A stretch of DNA of 64,000 nt, from contig NZ_MVIV01000006.1 of NCBI RefSeq assembly GCF_002072175.1, forward strand, positions 62,001-126,000, given 5' to 3'. The notes beneath the pieces were generated by a model, which saw only the letters and a list, made by a program, of their open reading frames with translations, made no database searches and was not told where the DNA came from. How positions within the stretch are numbered: the first letter of the stretch is position 1; the number at the start of each line of letters is the position of its first letter. Positions 52,900-61,562 of this stretch are shown in pieces. A program made the position numbers and the translations under genes. The stretch comes from Actinomyces gaoshouyii. Its GTDB lineage: Bacteria > Actinomycetota > Actinomycetes > Actinomycetales > Actinomycetaceae.

Positions 52900-54106
52900 C
52901 AACCGCCCCGACGATGCCCCCTTGCGCCCCCTGCGCGTCCTCCTGGCCGGGGGAGGCACCGCCGGCCACGTCAACCCCCTCCTGGCCACGGCCGCGGCCC
53001 TGACCGACCCCGCCCTGGGCGGCCATCCGGGCACTCGGATCCTCGTCCTGGGCACCCGCCAGGGACTGGAGGCGCGCCTCGTGCCCGAGGCCGGCCATGA
53101 CCTCGCCTTCATCCCCCGCGTCCCCCTGCCCCGCAAGCCGAGTCTCGACCTGCTTCGCCTGCCCGGCAACCTGCGCTCCGCCGTGCGCGCCGCGCGCGAG
53201 GCGATCGAGCGCGTGGGGGCCGACGTCGTCGTCGGCTTCGGCGGCTACGTCGCCACCCCCGCCTACCTCGCCGCCCGCCGCGCCGGCGTGCCCATCGTCA
53301 TCCACGAGCAGAACGCCCGCCCCGGCCTGGCCAACAGGCTCGGCGCCCGCTGGGCCCGCGCCGTGGCCCTCACCTTCGCCTCCACCCCGCTCATGGCCGC
53401 CAAGGGATCCACCGAGATGACCGGGCTGCCCCTGCGCCCCGCGATCGCCGGGCTCGTCGCGTCCCAGGTCACCGCCGACGGCGCCGCCACCGCCCGGCGC
53501 GAGGGCGCCGCCGCCCTCGGCCTCGACCCCGAGCGCCCCACCCTCCTCGTCACCGGGGGCTCGCTCGGCGCGCAGCGCCTCAACGAGGTCCTCTCCGCCT
53601 CGATGGCCCGCCTGCCCAAGGGGCTCCAGGTTCTCCATTTGACCGGAAGGGGCAAGGACGTCCCCGTGCGCGAGGCCCTGGAGAGCGCCGCCGGGCAGGA
53701 CCCGTCCCTTCCGGACCGCTACCGGGTCCTCGACTACCTGACTGCCATGGAGCAGGCATACGCCTGCGCCGACGGCGTCGTGTGCCGCTCCGGTGCCGGG
53801 ACCGTGGCCGAGCTGACGGCGCTGGGCCTGCCGGCCCTCTACGTTCCCCTGCCCATCGGCAACGGCGAGCAGCGCCTCAACGCCGCCGACTGCGTGAGCG
53901 CTGGGGGAGGGCGGATCGTCCCCAACGCCGAGCTCGACGCCGACGCCCTGCTCTCCTTCACCGGCGTCATCGCCGACGCCGAGCAGCGCGCCGCCATGGC
54001 GAGGGCCGCAGCCGGTGTGGGCGTGCGCGACGGCGCCGCCCGGCTCGGAGCCCTCATCCGAGCCGCAGTGACCAGCAGCGCCGATGCCGAAGGGAAGAAG
54101 AAATGA
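52892..54106 (+). CDS. murG: UDP-GlcNAc: undecaprenyl-PP-MurNAc-pentapeptide GlcNAc transferase
   Basis: Makes lipid II from lipid I at the inner face of the membrane. 404 residues. GGGTAGHVNPLL at the N-terminus, VVGFGGYVATPAYLAA and IHEQNARPGLANR in the acceptor domain, then TGGSLGAQRLNE and the donor-site segment VCRSGAGTVAELTALGLPALYVPLP. An insert of about 20 residues near 190 (ASQVTADGAATARR) is longer than usual. GTG start with AGGAGG 5-10 bases upstream, overlapping ftsW. Stop overlaps the murC ATG. Confidence 0.96.
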   Translation: MPDNRPDDAPLRPLRVLLAGGGTAGHVNPLLATAAALTDPALGGHPGTRILVLGTRQGLEARLVPEAGHDLAFIPRVPLPRKPSLDLLRLPGNLRSAVRAAREAIERVGADVVVGFGGYVATPAYLAARRAGVPIVIHEQNARPGLANRLGARWARAVALTFASTPLMAAKGSTEMTGLPLRPAIAGLVASQVTADGAATARREGAAALGLDPERPTLLVTGGSLGAQRLNEVLSASMARLPKGLQVLHLTGRGKDVPVREALESAAGQDPSLPDRYRVLDYLTAMEQAYACADGVVCRSGAGTVAELTALGLPALYVPLPIGNGEQRLNAADCVSAGGGRIVPNAELDADALLSFTGVIADAEQRAAMARAAAGVGVRDGAARLGALIRAAVTSSADAEGKKK

Positions 54107-55605
54107 GCACCAGCGAGCAGCCCAGTCATCCGGGGGCCTCCGGGCCCGCCGGCCTGGAGGGCCGGGCCTTCCACCTCGTGGGCGTGGGCGGCGCGGGCAT
54201 GAGCGTCGTCGCCCAGCTGCTCGTCGAGCGCGGTGCCGCGGTCACCGGCTCCGACGCCAATGGGGGCGAGGCCTTCGACCGCCTCGCCGCGGCCGGGATC
54301 GGCGTGGTCATCGGCCACGCCGCCGCCAACGTCCCGCCCGACGCGACGCTCGTCGTCTCCACCGCCATCAAGGAGGCCAACCCCGAGCTGGCCGCCGCCC
54401 GCCGGCGCGGCCAGGAGGTCCTGCACCGCTCCCAGGCCCTCGCCCTGGCCGCGGAGGGCCGCGATTTCGTCGCCGTGGCCGGCGCCCACGGCAAGACCAC
54501 CACCTCCGGCATGCTCGCCGAGGCGCTCACCGAGGCGGGGGCGGACCCCTCCTTCGCGATCGGCGGCGTGGTCCGCGCCCTGGGCACCGGCGCGCATCTG
54601 GGCTCCGGTCGCGCCTTCGTGGCCGAGGCCGACGAGTCGGACCGCTCCTTCCTCAACTACGCCCCGCGCATCGCCCTGGTGACGAATGTCGAGCCGGACC
54701 ATCTCGACAACTACGGCACGCCCGAGGCCTTCGAGGCCGCCTTCGTCGACTTCGCACGGCGTCTCGTCCCCGGTGGGCTGCTCGTGGCCTGTGCCGACGA
54801 CCCGGGCGCCGCCCGCCTCGCCGCCTCCGCCGTCGCCGAGGGACTGCGCGTGGCCACCTTCGGCAACGCCGAGCCGGCCTTCCTCGGTCCCAGCCACGAG
54901 GCCCACACCCGCTTGCGGATCACCGGCAGGGCAGCGGGCTCCACCGCCGCCACCCTCGCCCGCGCCACTCCCGACGGCGCGCGGGAGCTGGTCTCACTCG
55001 ACCTGCGGGTCCCGGGCGACCATGTGGCCCTCGACGCCGCCGGCGCCTGGACCGCGGGCGTCGAGCTGGGGGTCGCCGGTCAGGCGATGGCCGATGCCCT
55101 GGGCGCTTTCGGCGGTACCGGGCGCCGCTTCGAGGACCGTGGTGAGGCCGGGGGAGTGCGGGTGGTGGACGATTACGCGCACCATCCGACCGAGATCGAG
55201 GCCCTGGTGACCACCGCCCGCGGGGTTGCCACCGCGCGGGGCGGCCGCCTGCTCGTCCTCTTCCAGCCCCACCTCTTCTCCCGCACCGCCGCTTTCGCCC
55301 CCCGCTTCGGCGCCGCCCTGGCCAAGGCCGACGCCGTCGTCGTCGCCGATGTCTACCCCGCCCGCGAGGCCCAGGAGGACTTCCCCGGGGTCGATGGCGG
55401 GACGATCGTCGCCGAGGTCCCCGGCTCCAGGGCCCGTTTCATTCCTGACCGCCTCGAGGCCGCCCATGCCATCGCCGCCCTCGCGCGCCCCGGCGACCTC
55501 CTTCTGACAGTCGGGGCGGGGGATGTCACCGCGCTCGGCGAGGTGATCCTCGCCGATCTCACGGCGTCGCCCGCCTCCGACTCCGAGGGCCGGGGGAGCC
55601 GATGA
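54103..55605 (+). CDS. murC: UDP-N-acetylmuramate: L-alanine ligase
   Basis: First amino acid addition in the cytoplasmic peptidoglycan pathway. 500 residues. The UDP-binding loop is LVGVGGAGMSVVAQLL, the ATP loop AGAHGKTTTSGML, then EADESDRSFLNY and the C-terminal VVDDYAHHPTEIEA. ATG 54103 overlaps the murG stop and follows AAGGGAAGAAGAA. Stop overlaps the ftsQ ATG. Confidence 0.97.
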   Translation: MSTSEQPSHPGASGPAGLEGRAFHLVGVGGAGMSVVAQLLVERGAAVTGSDANGGEAFDRLAAAGIGVVIGHAAANVPPDATLVVSTAIKEANPELAAARRRGQEVLHRSQALALAAEGRDFVAVAGAHGKTTTSGMLAEALTEAGADPSFAIGGVVRALGTGAHLGSGRAFVAEADESDRSFLNYAPRIALVTNVEPDHLDNYGTPEAFEAAFVDFARRLVPGGLLVACADDPGAARLAASAVAEGLRVATFGNAEPAFLGPSHEAHTRLRITGRAAGSTAATLARATPDGARELVSLDLRVPGDHVALDAAGAWTAGVELGVAGQAMADALGAFGGTGRRFEDRGEAGGVRVVDDYAHHPTEIEALVTTARGVATARGGRLLVLFQPHLFSRTAAFAPRFGAALAKADAVVVADVYPAREAQEDFPGVDGGTIVAEVPGSRARFIPDRLEAAHAIAALARPGDLLLTVGAGDVTALGEVILADLTASPASDSEGRGSR

Positions 55606-56609
55606 GGAGGCCCCGCGCTCCGCGCCCGACGCACGAGCCCGTCGAGCCCATGGGCGTCGAGGAGGCGCGGCAGGCCCCCGACCGGGCCGGAGACAGGGCC
55701 CGTCCCGGCTCTGCCATCCCCGAGGGGGCCGGCCCCGCGCGATACTCCGCCGCAGTGCCCGGCGCGGACTCTGCCACCGCTCCGACCGGGGTCGCGACCA
55801 GGGCCGAACCCGGCTCACTCGGGCGGCTGCGCGAGCACGCCGCCTCCTCCGTCATCTCCACCGGGCTCACCGACCGCCTGGCCGAGCGGCGCCGGGCTGC
55901 CCGCACCCTGAGGCTGCGGCGCCTGACGGGCGCCGTCGCCGTCATCCTGGTCATCGCTGCGATCGCTTGGGGCGTCCTCTACTCCCCGCTCCTGGCCCTG
56001 CGCCCGGCGGATATCACTGTCGAGGGGGCGCAGGACGCCAGCAGCGGAGTGGACGCCGACCAGGTGCGCGGCGTGCTCGCCGCCCACGAGGGGGAGTCCC
56101 TCGTGAGGCTCGACGTCGATCGGCTCGGTGGCGAGGTCGCCGACGGCCTGGTCCGTGTGCGCTCGGCCACAGTGACCCGCTCCTGGCCCCACGGCCTGAC
56201 CGTCTCCCTGGAGCTGAGGAACCCGGTCGCCGCGCAGGAGACCGAAGAGGGATACGCAGTGCTCGACTCCGAAGCCGTTGTTCTCGAGACCGTGACCGAG
56301 GCGCCCGCAGGCCTCGCGCGCCTGGCCGTTGACGGGGCGGGGGAGGGCGGCGCCCCGCCTCTCAACGCCGCGCAGGTCGCCACGATGACGGCCATCATGG
56401 GCAGCCTCGACGCGGCGACCCGCCAGCGGGTCTCCCAGGCGACGATCTCCACCACGGGCCAGGTGGGGCTGTCCCTGGCCGATGGGGCGAGCGTCGTGTG
56501 GGGCGACGGCTCCCAGAACGCCCTCAAGGCGAGGGTCCTGGCCACCCTGCTGACCACGTCTGCTCGCGTCTACGACGTCTCCGCGCCGCACAACCCGACG
56601 ACCCGCTGA
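55602..56609 (+). CDS. ftsQ: Cell division protein FtsQ
   Basis: Divisome scaffold linking FtsL/FtsB-like proteins to the rest. 335 residues: a long disordered cytoplasmic part (1-108), one membrane segment (about 110-128), a POTRA domain (about 133-205, LRPADITVEGAQD through SATVTRSWPHGLTVSLELRNPVA) and the C-terminal beta domain. Topology and position between murC and ftsZ support the call despite low conservation. ATGA overlap with murC. Confidence 0.93.
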   Translation: MRRPRAPRPTHEPVEPMGVEEARQAPDRAGDRARPGSAIPEGAGPARYSAAVPGADSATAPTGVATRAEPGSLGRLREHAASSVISTGLTDRLAERRRAARTLRLRRLTGAVAVILVIAAIAWGVLYSPLLALRPADITVEGAQDASSGVDADQVRGVLAAHEGESLVRLDVDRLGGEVADGLVRVRSATVTRSWPHGLTVSLELRNPVAAQETEEGYAVLDSEAVVLETVTEAPAGLARLAVDGAGEGGAPPLNAAQVATMTAIMGSLDAATRQRVSQATISTTGQVGLSLADGASVVWGDGSQNALKARVLATLLTTSARVYDVSAPHNPTTR

Positions 56610-56672
56610 GCGCGCGTCTGACACGCCGAGGAAAATCCAGGCCGGTTCCGCCGCGGACCCATAGCGTTGCCC

Positions 56673-56717
56673 TTGTCATCGCAAGAATGACATAAGTATA
56701 AACCTCAACGTGAGGTT
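56673..56717 (+). promoter_or_regulatory. ftsZ promoter with two inverted repeats
   Basis: TTGTCA (56673-56678), 18 bases, TATAAA (56697-56702) is the best sigma-70-type promoter in the window. TGTCAT (56674-56679) and ATGACA (56687-56692) form an inverted repeat across the -35. AACCTCA (56701-56707) and TGAGGTT (56711-56717) form a perfect 7-bp palindrome with a 3-base spacer, over the predicted start of transcription. The layout suits binding of a regulator that controls ftsZ apart from the upstream mur genes. Confidence 0.6.
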
Positions 56718-56765
56718 GAGGGTCGAGGGGAGCCCGGAGGGCTCGCACGAGCGCGGAGGCAGACA

Positions 56766-58085
56766 GTGGTGGAGTCCCAGCACTACCAGGCGATCATCAA
56801 GGTCGTGGGCGTCGGCGGTGGCGGAGTCAACGCCGTTAACCGCATGATCGAGGCCGACTTGCGCGGCGTGGAGTTCCTGGCGGTCAATACCGACGCCCAG
56901 GCCCTCATCATGTCCGACGCGGACACGAAGCTCGACGTCGGTCGGGATCTGACCCGCGGTCTGGGCGCCGGGGCGGACCCGTCGATCGGGCGCAAGGCCG
57001 CCGAGGACCATGAGGAGGAGATCCGCGAGGCCCTCGAGGGCGCGGACATGGTCTTCGTGACCGCGGGCGAGGGTGGCGGCACCGGCACCGGTGCCGCGCC
57101 CGTCGTGGCGCGTGTCGCTCACGAGCTCGGAGCCCTGACCATCGGCGTGGTCACTCGTCCGTTCTCCTTCGAGGGCCGGCGCCGCGCCGCCCAGGCCGAG
57201 GAGGGCGTCAACAAGCTTCGCGCCGAGGTCGACACCCTCATCGTCATCCCCAACGACCGCCTCCTGCAGATCGCGGACCGCAACATCTCCGTGGTCGACG
57301 CCTTCAAGCAGGCCGATCAGGTCCTCCTCCAAGGTGTTCAGGGCATCACCGAGCTCATCACGACCCCCGGCCTCATCAACGTCGATTTCAACGATGTCAA
57401 GTCCGTCATGCAGAACGCCGGCAGCGCTCTCATGGGCATCGGCTCGGCCACCGGCGAGGGCCGCGCGCTGGCCGCCACCGAGCAGGCCATCGCCTCCCCG
57501 CTGCTGGAGTCCTCCATCGATGGCGCCCACGGTGTCCTCATCTTCTTCCAGGGCGGCTCCGACCTCGGCCTCTTCGAGATCTCCGAGGCCGCCAACCTCG
57601 TGCGCGAGTCCGTCCACCCCGAGGCGAACATCATCTTCGGCAACGTGGTCGACGGCGCTCTGGGCGACGAGGTCCGCGTCACCGTCATCGCGGCCGGCTT
57701 CGATGAGGAGCCCGTCCCCGCGGGCCTCGACCGCGCGGCCTCCCAGAAGAGCGCCCGCCACTCCGCTCAGCCGGCCACCCGCACCGTTGAGCCCCGCAAC
57801 TCCTCGCACGCGGCGGACCCCGCCGTGACCACTCCGGTCCCGCAGCCGCCGGCGGTGAAGTCCGCCCCGGTGTCCGCTTCCGCCCCCACTGCGGTTCCTC
57901 CGCTGCCCGCGCCCGTCGCCCAGGAGCGCCCCGCCTCCGTCCCGGTCTCGCCCTCGGACAACACCGGCTCCGTTCCCGTGTTCGTGGACGCCGCCGCCGA
58001 GCAGCCCCCCGTGGAGCTCGCGGTGCCCCCGATGCTGGGCGCCGACGCCGAGGACACCATCGACCTGCCCGACTTCCTGCGCTGA
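56766..58085 (+). CDS. ftsZ: Cell division protein FtsZ
   Basis: Tubulin-like GTPase that forms the division ring. 439 residues. GTP site: [14 protein letters not shown] at the N-terminus and the tubulin signature GGGTGTG (103-109); the T7 loop [12 protein letters not shown] completes the active site of the next subunit. After the globular core (about 1-318) a Pro/Ala/Val-rich linker of about 110 residues leads to the conserved C-terminal peptide TIDLPDFLR, the expected docking site for SepF. Two GTGs in tandem open the frame; I take the first, after GGAGGC. It has its own promoter. Confidence 0.97.
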   Translation: MVESQHYQAIIKVVGVGGGGVNAVNRMIEADLRGVEFLAVNTDAQALIMSDADTKLDVGRDLTRGLGAGADPSIGRKAAEDHEEEIREALEGADMVFVTAGEGGGTGTGAAPVVARVAHELGALTIGVVTRPFSFEGRRRAAQAEEGVNKLRAEVDTLIVIPNDRLLQIADRNISVVDAFKQADQVLLQGVQGITELITTPGLINVDFNDVKSVMQNAGSALMGIGSATGEGRALAATEQAIASPLLESSIDGAHGVLIFFQGGSDLGLFEISEAANLVRESVHPEANIIFGNVVDGALGDEVRVTVIAAGFDEEPVPAGLDRAASQKSARHSAQPATRTVEPRNSSHAADPAVTTPVPQPPAVKSAPVSASAPTAVPPLPAPVAQERPASVPVSPSDNTGSVPVFVDAAAEQPPVELAVPPMLGADAEDTIDLPDFLR

Positions 58086-58099
58086 GCGCGGGAGCCGGC

Positions 58100-58873
58100 A
58101 TGACGATCCCCGGCCTTATCGAGGCCGACCTGGGCCCCCGCGCCCGCGGGTACTTCACCTCCCGCGGCGCGGGGGCCTCTCGCCTGCCCGCACCGATCGA
58201 TGCGGGCTACGCCGGGCTCAACCTCGCCGACCGCGTCGGCGACGACCCCGCTCATGTCGCCGCCTGCCGTGCCTGGTTGGAGAGCACCGTGGGCCTGGAG
58301 GGCGGGGACATCGCCTGGATGAACCAGGTCCACTCCGACATCATCGCCCATGCCCGGCGGGGGAGCGCCCCGACCGCCGACGCCCTCATCCTCGACGCGC
58401 GCGCTGAGGAGGCCTCTGCCCGGTCCCCGCGCGGCGCGGGCGTGCTGGTCGCCGACTGCGTGCCACTGCTGCTCGCCTCCGCGGATGGGCGCCTGGTGGC
58501 CGCGGTCCACGCCGGCCGCAGGGGCATGCTCGGCGGCGTCGTGCCCAGGACGGTCGAGGAGATGACGCGGCTCGGGGCAGATCCGTCGGGAATCAGCGCG
58601 GCGATCGGTCCGAGCATCTGCGGGCGCTGCTACGAGGTGCCCGGAACCATGCGCGACGAGGCCGCCGCCGTCGAGCCGGCCTGCGCCTCCACCACATCCT
58701 GGGGGACCCCCGGCCTCGACGTCGCGGCCGGCGTTATCGCCCAGCTTCAGCGCTCCGGTGTCGCGCGGATCGCGCCGGGCGAGTGGTGCACCTTCGAGGA
58801 TGAGCGCTTCTTCTCCTACCGCCGCGAGGGAACCACGGGGCGCCTGGCTGGTATCGTCCTGACAACAATCTGA
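58100..58873 (+). CDS. pgeF: Peptidoglycan editing factor PgeF (multicopper oxidase/laccase-fold)
   Basis: 257 residues of the YfiH/PgeF family, which removes wrongly incorporated amino acids from UDP-MurNAc peptides. The metal-binding motifs are present: NQVHSD, VADCVPLLL, VHAGRRGMLGGVV and the Cys-containing IGPSICGRCYEV. It starts 14 bases after ftsZ, its normal place. In most relatives a YggS-type PLP protein follows before sepF; here there are 148 bases with no gene. Confidence 0.92.
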   Translation: MTIPGLIEADLGPRARGYFTSRGAGASRLPAPIDAGYAGLNLADRVGDDPAHVAACRAWLESTVGLEGGDIAWMNQVHSDIIAHARRGSAPTADALILDARAEEASARSPRGAGVLVADCVPLLLASADGRLVAAVHAGRRGMLGGVVPRTVEEMTRLGADPSGISAAIGPSICGRCYEVPGTMRDEAAAVEPACASTTSWGTPGLDVAAGVIAQLQRSGVARIAPGEWCTFEDERFFSYRREGTTGRLAGIVLTTI

Positions 58874-59021
58874 GAATTGCCTGATCGTAGGGGTATTGCC
58901 TCATGGTCGCTTCGAGGACACGCCGTGCCCAATCACCGACGCTCGCTCCGATGACCGATAACGTCGCCCACACCGGGAGGCCAGGGGACGCCCGGGGGAG
59001 CCAACGGAGAAGGAGCCAGCT

Positions 59022-59474
59022 ATGAGCGCACTGCGCAAGGTGTCGACATTCCTCGGGTACACCGAGCCCGAGCGGGAGCTCTACGCGGAGGACGAGGAGG
59101 TCTACGCCCCCGTCTTCGATCAGGTGGCCGAGGAGGCCGACCCCGAGCCGTCGGCCCCGAGCGCCTATGAGGCCGCTCTGGAGCCGGTGTCGGTGCCCGA
59201 TCTGCGCCGCATCGTCACCGTGCACCCCTCCACCTACAACGAGGCCCGCGTCATCGGCGAGGCCTTCCGCGACGGCGCGCCCGTCATCATCAACCTCACC
59301 GGCATGAGCGAGGCCGAGGCCCGCCGGATGGTGGACTTCTCCGCCGGGCTCGTGCACGGCCTGCGCGGTGCCATCGAGCCCATCACGCCCCGCGTCTTCC
59401 TGCTCACCCCCGCGAGCGTCGAGATCGACGACGGTGAGGCCGAGGAGCGCGACCGCTTCTTCAACCAGAGCTGA
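59022..59474 (+). CDS. sepF: Cell division protein SepF
   Basis: Membrane-binding FtsZ anchor in Gram-positives. 150 residues. The N-terminal [11 protein letters not shown] is the amphipathic membrane-targeting helix; an acidic linker follows; the globular domain (about 65-140) contains [30 protein letters not shown] and [12 protein letters not shown], typical of SepF. ATG after GGAGAAGGAG. It should recruit FtsZ through the FtsZ C-terminal peptide. yggT follows after 9 bases. Confidence 0.96.
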   Translation: MSALRKVSTFLGYTEPERELYAEDEEVYAPVFDQVAEEADPEPSAPSAYEAALEPVSVPDLRRIVTVHPSTYNEARVIGEAFRDGAPVIINLTGMSEAEARRMVDFSAGLVHGLRGAIEPITPRVFLLTPASVEIDDGEAEERDRFFNQS

Positions 59475-59483
59475 GTCATAGGG

Positions 59484-59789
59484 GTGGAAGCGCTGCATTC
59501 GGTCATTTCGATCATCAGTAGCCTGCTGAGCATCTGCATCCTCATCCTCGTGATCAGGGTGGTGCTCGACCTGGTGACCGTGTTCGCCAGGTCGTGGAGG
59601 CCCACCGGCGCGGTGCTCCTGCTGGCCAATCTCGTGTACTCCCTGACCGACCCCCCGCTGCGCTTCCTCAGGCGGCGAATCCCTGCTCTCACTCTGGGCT
59701 CCTTCGGGATCGACCTGAGCTTCCTGGCGCTCTGGTTCGGCATCATGATCGTCCAGTACCTCCTGGTGATCCTCGACAGGCTCCTGTGA
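59484..59789 (+). CDS. YggT family membrane protein
   Basis: 101 residues, GTG start, with two hydrophobic blocks (about 8-30 and 70-95) around the basic loop PPLRFLRRRIPALTLGSFGIDLS, the family hallmark (P-x-R-x3-P). Role unknown; members are found between sepF and divIVA in actinobacteria and are thought to help with osmotic stress or division. The 199 bases after it hold the divIVA promoter only. Confidence 0.9.
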   Translation: MEALHSVISIISSLLSICILILVIRVVLDLVTVFARSWRPTGAVLLLANLVYSLTDPPLRFLRRRIPALTLGSFGIDLSFLALWFGIMIVQYLLVILDRLL

Positions 59790-59915
59790 GGGGGCGCTCA
59801 TGAATCCTGGTGACCTGCTTCTTCCCACTTCTGGCAAGGGGATCGATCTGCTCCGGGTGTGACGAGGACAGCGTGATTCGCATCCCTCTCCGGCCCCGCG
59901 CGGCGTCAGTTCAGG

Positions 59916-59921
59916 TACTGT
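59916..59921 (+). promoter_or_regulatory. -10 of divIVA
   Basis: TACTGT (with TAGTCA overlapping downstream), 73 bases before the divIVA ATG. Confidence 0.5.
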
Positions 59922-59988
59922 AGTCAACGTGAGTCACCGGTTGATCCGGTGCTTGTGACAATGTCCGTAACGACACCGAGGTGACGAT

Positions 59989-60627
59989 ATGACGCTGCTG
60001 ACAGCAGACGACGTCCTCAACAAGAAGTTCCAGGCGACGAAGTTCCGCGAGGGTTACGAGCAGGACGAGGTCGATGAGTTCCTTGACGAGGTCGTCGAGG
60101 CGATGCGCCAGCTCGAGGCAGAGAACGTCGAGCTCAAGGCGAAGCTGGATGCCGCGAACCGCCGCATCGAGGAGCTCTCCCAGGCCGCTCCTGCGCGCAC
60201 CGGTGCCGCCTCTGCTGCGGCTGCCGCTCCGGTTGTCAACGAGCCCTCGGCGGTCTCCGCTCCCACCGCTTCCCCGGCGCTGTCGGCCATGTCGGCCATG
60301 GGCGTCAACGGGGACGAGCCCGGTGCTGCCTCCGGCATGCTCGAGCTCGCCCAGCGCCTGCACGACGAGCACGTGTCCAATGGTAAGGCTGAGGGTGAGC
60401 GCATCGTCGCTGAGGCCCGCGCCACTGGTGAGCAGATCGTCCGCGACGCCGAGGACCAGCGCAACCGCACTCTCGCCCAGCTCGAGAAGGAGCGCTCCGG
60501 CCTGGAGCACAAGATCGACGAGTTGCGCCGCTTCGAGTCCGACTACCGGACCCGCCTCAAGAGCTACCTCACCAACCTCCTCACCAATGTCGAGGAGGGC
60601 TCCAGCACCGAGGCCGGCCACATCTGA
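59989..60627 (+). CDS. divIVA: Polar growth/cell division protein DivIVA (Wag31)
   Basis: Coiled-coil protein that gathers at curved membrane and directs polar cell wall growth in actinobacteria. 212 residues. The N-terminal domain has LTADDVLNKKFQATKFREGYEQDEVDEFLDEV-type sequence (residues 3-36), the crossed-helix membrane-binding motif; a coiled coil runs to about 65; an Ala/Pro/Ser linker spans 66-110; a second long coiled coil (115-200, with AEGERIVAEARATGEQIVRDAE) drives oligomerisation. It has its own promoter and terminator. The DivIVA-domain protein at 1797 is distinct. Confidence 0.96.
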   Translation: MTLLTADDVLNKKFQATKFREGYEQDEVDEFLDEVVEAMRQLEAENVELKAKLDAANRRIEELSQAAPARTGAASAAAAAPVVNEPSAVSAPTASPALSAMSAMGVNGDEPGAASGMLELAQRLHDEHVSNGKAEGERIVAEARATGEQIVRDAEDQRNRTLAQLEKERSGLEHKIDELRRFESDYRTRLKSYLTNLLTNVEEGSSTEAGHI

Positions 60628-60665
60628 TCGGCCCGGCGCCCCGCGCGCCGGCACCGCATGCCCAT

Positions 60666-60706
60666 CGTCGAGGGCGGCGACCCCAGCCGGGTGGCCGCCC
60701 TCGACG
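60666..60706 (+). terminator. Strong hairpin terminator after divIVA
   Basis: CGTCGAGGGCGGC and GCCGCCCTCGACG pair over 13 bp; ACCC/GGGT extends the stem inward after one mismatch. It starts 39 bases after the divIVA stop and closes the dcw cluster. Confidence 0.75.
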
Positions 60707-60740
60707 TGTGGGCGCACCGCGCTGACTCTTGGAAGAACCC

Positions 60741-61562
60741 ATGACCGACGACGACATCCCCCAGATCCACTCCATGCCCTCGGCCGACTCGAGCACCGGT
60801 CCCGTCGACCTGGGCCCGGTCCAGGTCTCCGGTCCGTCTGCGGACACCCCCCCCGGCGGGCCCGCGCCTCTCGTCGACCCGGGCGGGCCGGGCGGCCCCG
60901 CCAACCTCGCCTCCGAACGCGACGGGGCGCCCACCCGTGGAGCGAGCGGCCCGATCGGCCGCATGGGCGCGCCGGCGATCGTCTGCCTCATCGCCGCGAT
61001 CCTCGTCGCCGTCGATCAGGTGACGAAGCTGTGGGCCGTGGCGGCCCTGTCCGGGCACGCGCGGATCCCGATCATCGGCGATCTGCTGGGGCTTGTCCTC
61101 GTTCGCAATCCAGGTGCCGCCTTCTCCCTGGCCACGGGCCAGACCTGGATCTTCTCCGTCGTCGCGCTCGTTGTGGTCGTCGTCGTGATCCGGGCCTCGC
61201 GCGAGCTCGGGGCGCGCGCGTGGACGATCGCCCTGGGCCTCGTGCTCGGCGGGGCCGTCGGCAATCTCATCGACCGGCTCGTGCGCGCACCGGGCCCCCT
61301 GCGCGGGCACGTCGTCGACTTCATCGACTACGGGGGGCAGTTCGTCGGCAACGTGGCCGATATCGCGATCGTCGGCGCGGCCGGGGCCATCATGGTCCTG
61401 TCGGTCCTGGGCATCAATCTCGATGGCACCCGCGCGGGCGAGGACGACGATCATCACGGCGCCGTCACTGCCGCGGGCGCGGCGATCGGGCCCGAGGGGG
61501 GCGGCGAGACGAGGAGGTCCCGGCGGGCACGGCGGCGCGATGAGTCGGGGGCACGGGCATGA
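60741..61562 (+). CDS. lspA: Lipoprotein signal peptidase
   Basis: Aspartyl membrane protease that removes signal peptides from prelipoproteins. 273 residues, about 100 more than the family core. The core (about 75-225) has four membrane segments with LVRNPGAAFSL, VGNLIDRLVRAPG and the catalytic region VVDFIDYG. The N-terminal 70 residues are Gly/Pro-rich and the C-terminal 45 are charged, ending in RRSRRARRRDES; both are probably cytoplasmic. ATG 60741 follows GGAAGAA. The stop overlaps rluD. Confidence 0.94.
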   Translation: MTDDDIPQIHSMPSADSSTGPVDLGPVQVSGPSADTPPGGPAPLVDPGGPGGPANLASERDGAPTRGASGPIGRMGAPAIVCLIAAILVAVDQVTKLWAVAALSGHARIPIIGDLLGLVLVRNPGAAFSLATGQTWIFSVVALVVVVVVIRASRELGARAWTIALGLVLGGAVGNLIDRLVRAPGPLRGHVVDFIDYGGQFVGNVADIAIVGAAGAIMVLSVLGINLDGTRAGEDDDHHGAVTAAGAAIGPEGGGETRRSRRARRRDESGARA

